A stretch of DNA of 5,604 bases from an uncultured Collinsella sp. (GTDB taxonomy: Bacteria; Actinomycetota; Coriobacteriia; Coriobacteriales; Coriobacteriaceae), in assembly GCA_900553345.1 (NCBI GenBank), contig USDE01000106.1, forward strand, positions 1 through 5,604, written 5' to 3'. Below are positions 5,141 through 5,604 of the stretch, piece by piece (positions within the stretch are counted from its first letter, which is position 1; every line of letters begins with the position of its first letter). Made by a program: the position numbers and the translations under genes. The notes below the pieces were generated by a model. That model made no database searches. It was not told where the DNA came from and saw only the letters and a list, made by a program, of their open reading frames with translations.

Positions 5141-5604
5141 ACTTGGGCGCGTTTCCGCTACGGTCGCGTTCGCTTTGCTCTACGCGCCACTCTTCCCAGC
5201 CGCGGCCGGCAGGCTGCCAAAACGCACCGCGCTCCAGCCCCTCGGGCAAATAGCGCTGATCGACCCAGCCTTCGGGATAATCATGCGGATACTTATACAC
5301 ACCGTATTCGTCGCTGCCCGGGCGATGACGATCGCGCAGATAACTCGGCACCTCGCGCAGCCCACTTGAATGGATATCGGCCAACGCCGCATCGATCGAA
5401 GCCTCGCACGCGTTCGATTTAGGCGCCAAGCACACATAGAGAGCAGCCTGAGCCAGATTAATACGGCACTCGGGATAGCCAATGACCTCGGCAGACTTAA
5501 ACGCGGCATGTGCCACCAAAAGCGCCTGTGGGTCGGCGTTGCCAACATCCTCAGAAGCCTGAATCATAATACGACGAGCGATAAACTTAGGATCCTCCCC
5601 CGCG
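5139..5604 (-). CDS. rarA: Replication-associated recombination protein A, C-terminal part
   Basis: The last 154 residues of a RarA/MgsA-type AAA+ ATPase, a homologue of eukaryotic WRNIP1/Mgs1 that acts at stalled replication forks. The ATPase core lies beyond the right edge. What is visible is the C-terminal oligomerisation and DNA-interaction region. It opens with AGEDPKFIARRI and continues through MIQASEDVGNADPQAL, the conserved helix ECRINLAQAALYVCLAPKSN, then VPSYLRD. The family signature YKYPHDYPEGWVDQRYLPE follows, with a basic/acidic tail to the stop at 5139-5141. The frame is open to the window edge with no frameshift. It lies 95 bp upstream of the DUF948 gene on the same strand with no intrinsic terminator between, so read-through into the sigma operon is possible. 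Confidence 0.95.
   Translation of the reverse strand, partial: AGEDPKFIARRIMIQASEDVGNADPQALLVAHAAFKSAEVIGYPECRINLAQAALYVCLAPKSNACEASIDAALADIHSSGLREVPSYLRDRHRPGSDEYGVYKYPHDYPEGWVDQRYLPEGLERGAFWQPAGRGWEEWRVEQSERDRSGNAPK

Noticed and set aside
4231..5253. Open frame of 340 codons on the plus strand across three genes
   Set aside because: It runs antisense through the anti-sigma, DUF948 and rarA genes with no motif and no suitable ribosome site. The minus-strand genes explain this stretch with coupled starts and stops.
1..5604. CRISPR array, tRNA/rRNA, insertion sequence or attachment site
   Set aside because: No regularly spaced repeats, tRNA-like cloverleaf, transposase or integrase coding sequence, or terminal inverted repeats were seen on either strand.

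Overview
The window looks like chromosomal DNA from a high-GC Gram-positive bacterium, most likely a Coriobacteriia member such as Collinsella or a relative. This is an inference. It rests on the GC-rich coding sequence (about 60% by eye), the gene order rarA / DUF948 protein / anti-sigma-like protein / SigB-type sigma factor / AI-2E-family permease / alaS, and the Cys-rich insert in AlaRS. No database search was possible.

Layout: all genes but one lie on the minus strand, so transcription runs from high to low coordinates. At the right edge is the 3' part of rarA (5139-5604). A 95-bp spacer follows, then a tightly packed block of four genes: a single-pass membrane DUF948 protein (4453-5043), a small protein resembling RsbW/SpoIIAB anti-sigma factors (4083-4460), a complete SigB/SigF/SigG-family sigma factor (3290-4081) and an AI-2E-family permease with a long acidic tail (1881-3293). 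The junctions are an 8-bp overlap, a 1-nt gap and a 4-nt ATGA overlap, so the block is almost certainly one translationally coupled operon. At the left edge is the N-terminal 411 codons of alaS (1-1233), with its own sigma-70-type promoter.

The exception is a plus-strand gene (1428-1865) for a 145-residue protein with four predicted membrane segments. It is clearly AT-richer (about 40% GC in the stretches counted) and sits between the permease and alaS. The only convincing intrinsic terminator for the minus-strand operon lies on the far side of this gene (1306-1335), directly against the alaS promoter. The simplest reading is that the gene was inserted between the operon and its terminator.

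Working together: the block resembles a general-stress regulatory module (sigma factor, anti-sigma factor, stress-type DUF948 protein) with a membrane transporter as the last gene. The anti-sigma-like protein keeps the RsbW-type helix around its N-box but lacks the N-box asparagine and the glycine-rich ATP-lid motifs. No RsbV-type antagonist is present. The sigma control circuit may therefore not be the classical kinase-based partner switch, and the membrane-anchored DUF948 protein is a candidate signal input. No RNA genes, CRISPR arrays, insertion sequences or intergenic gaps over 300 bp were seen.
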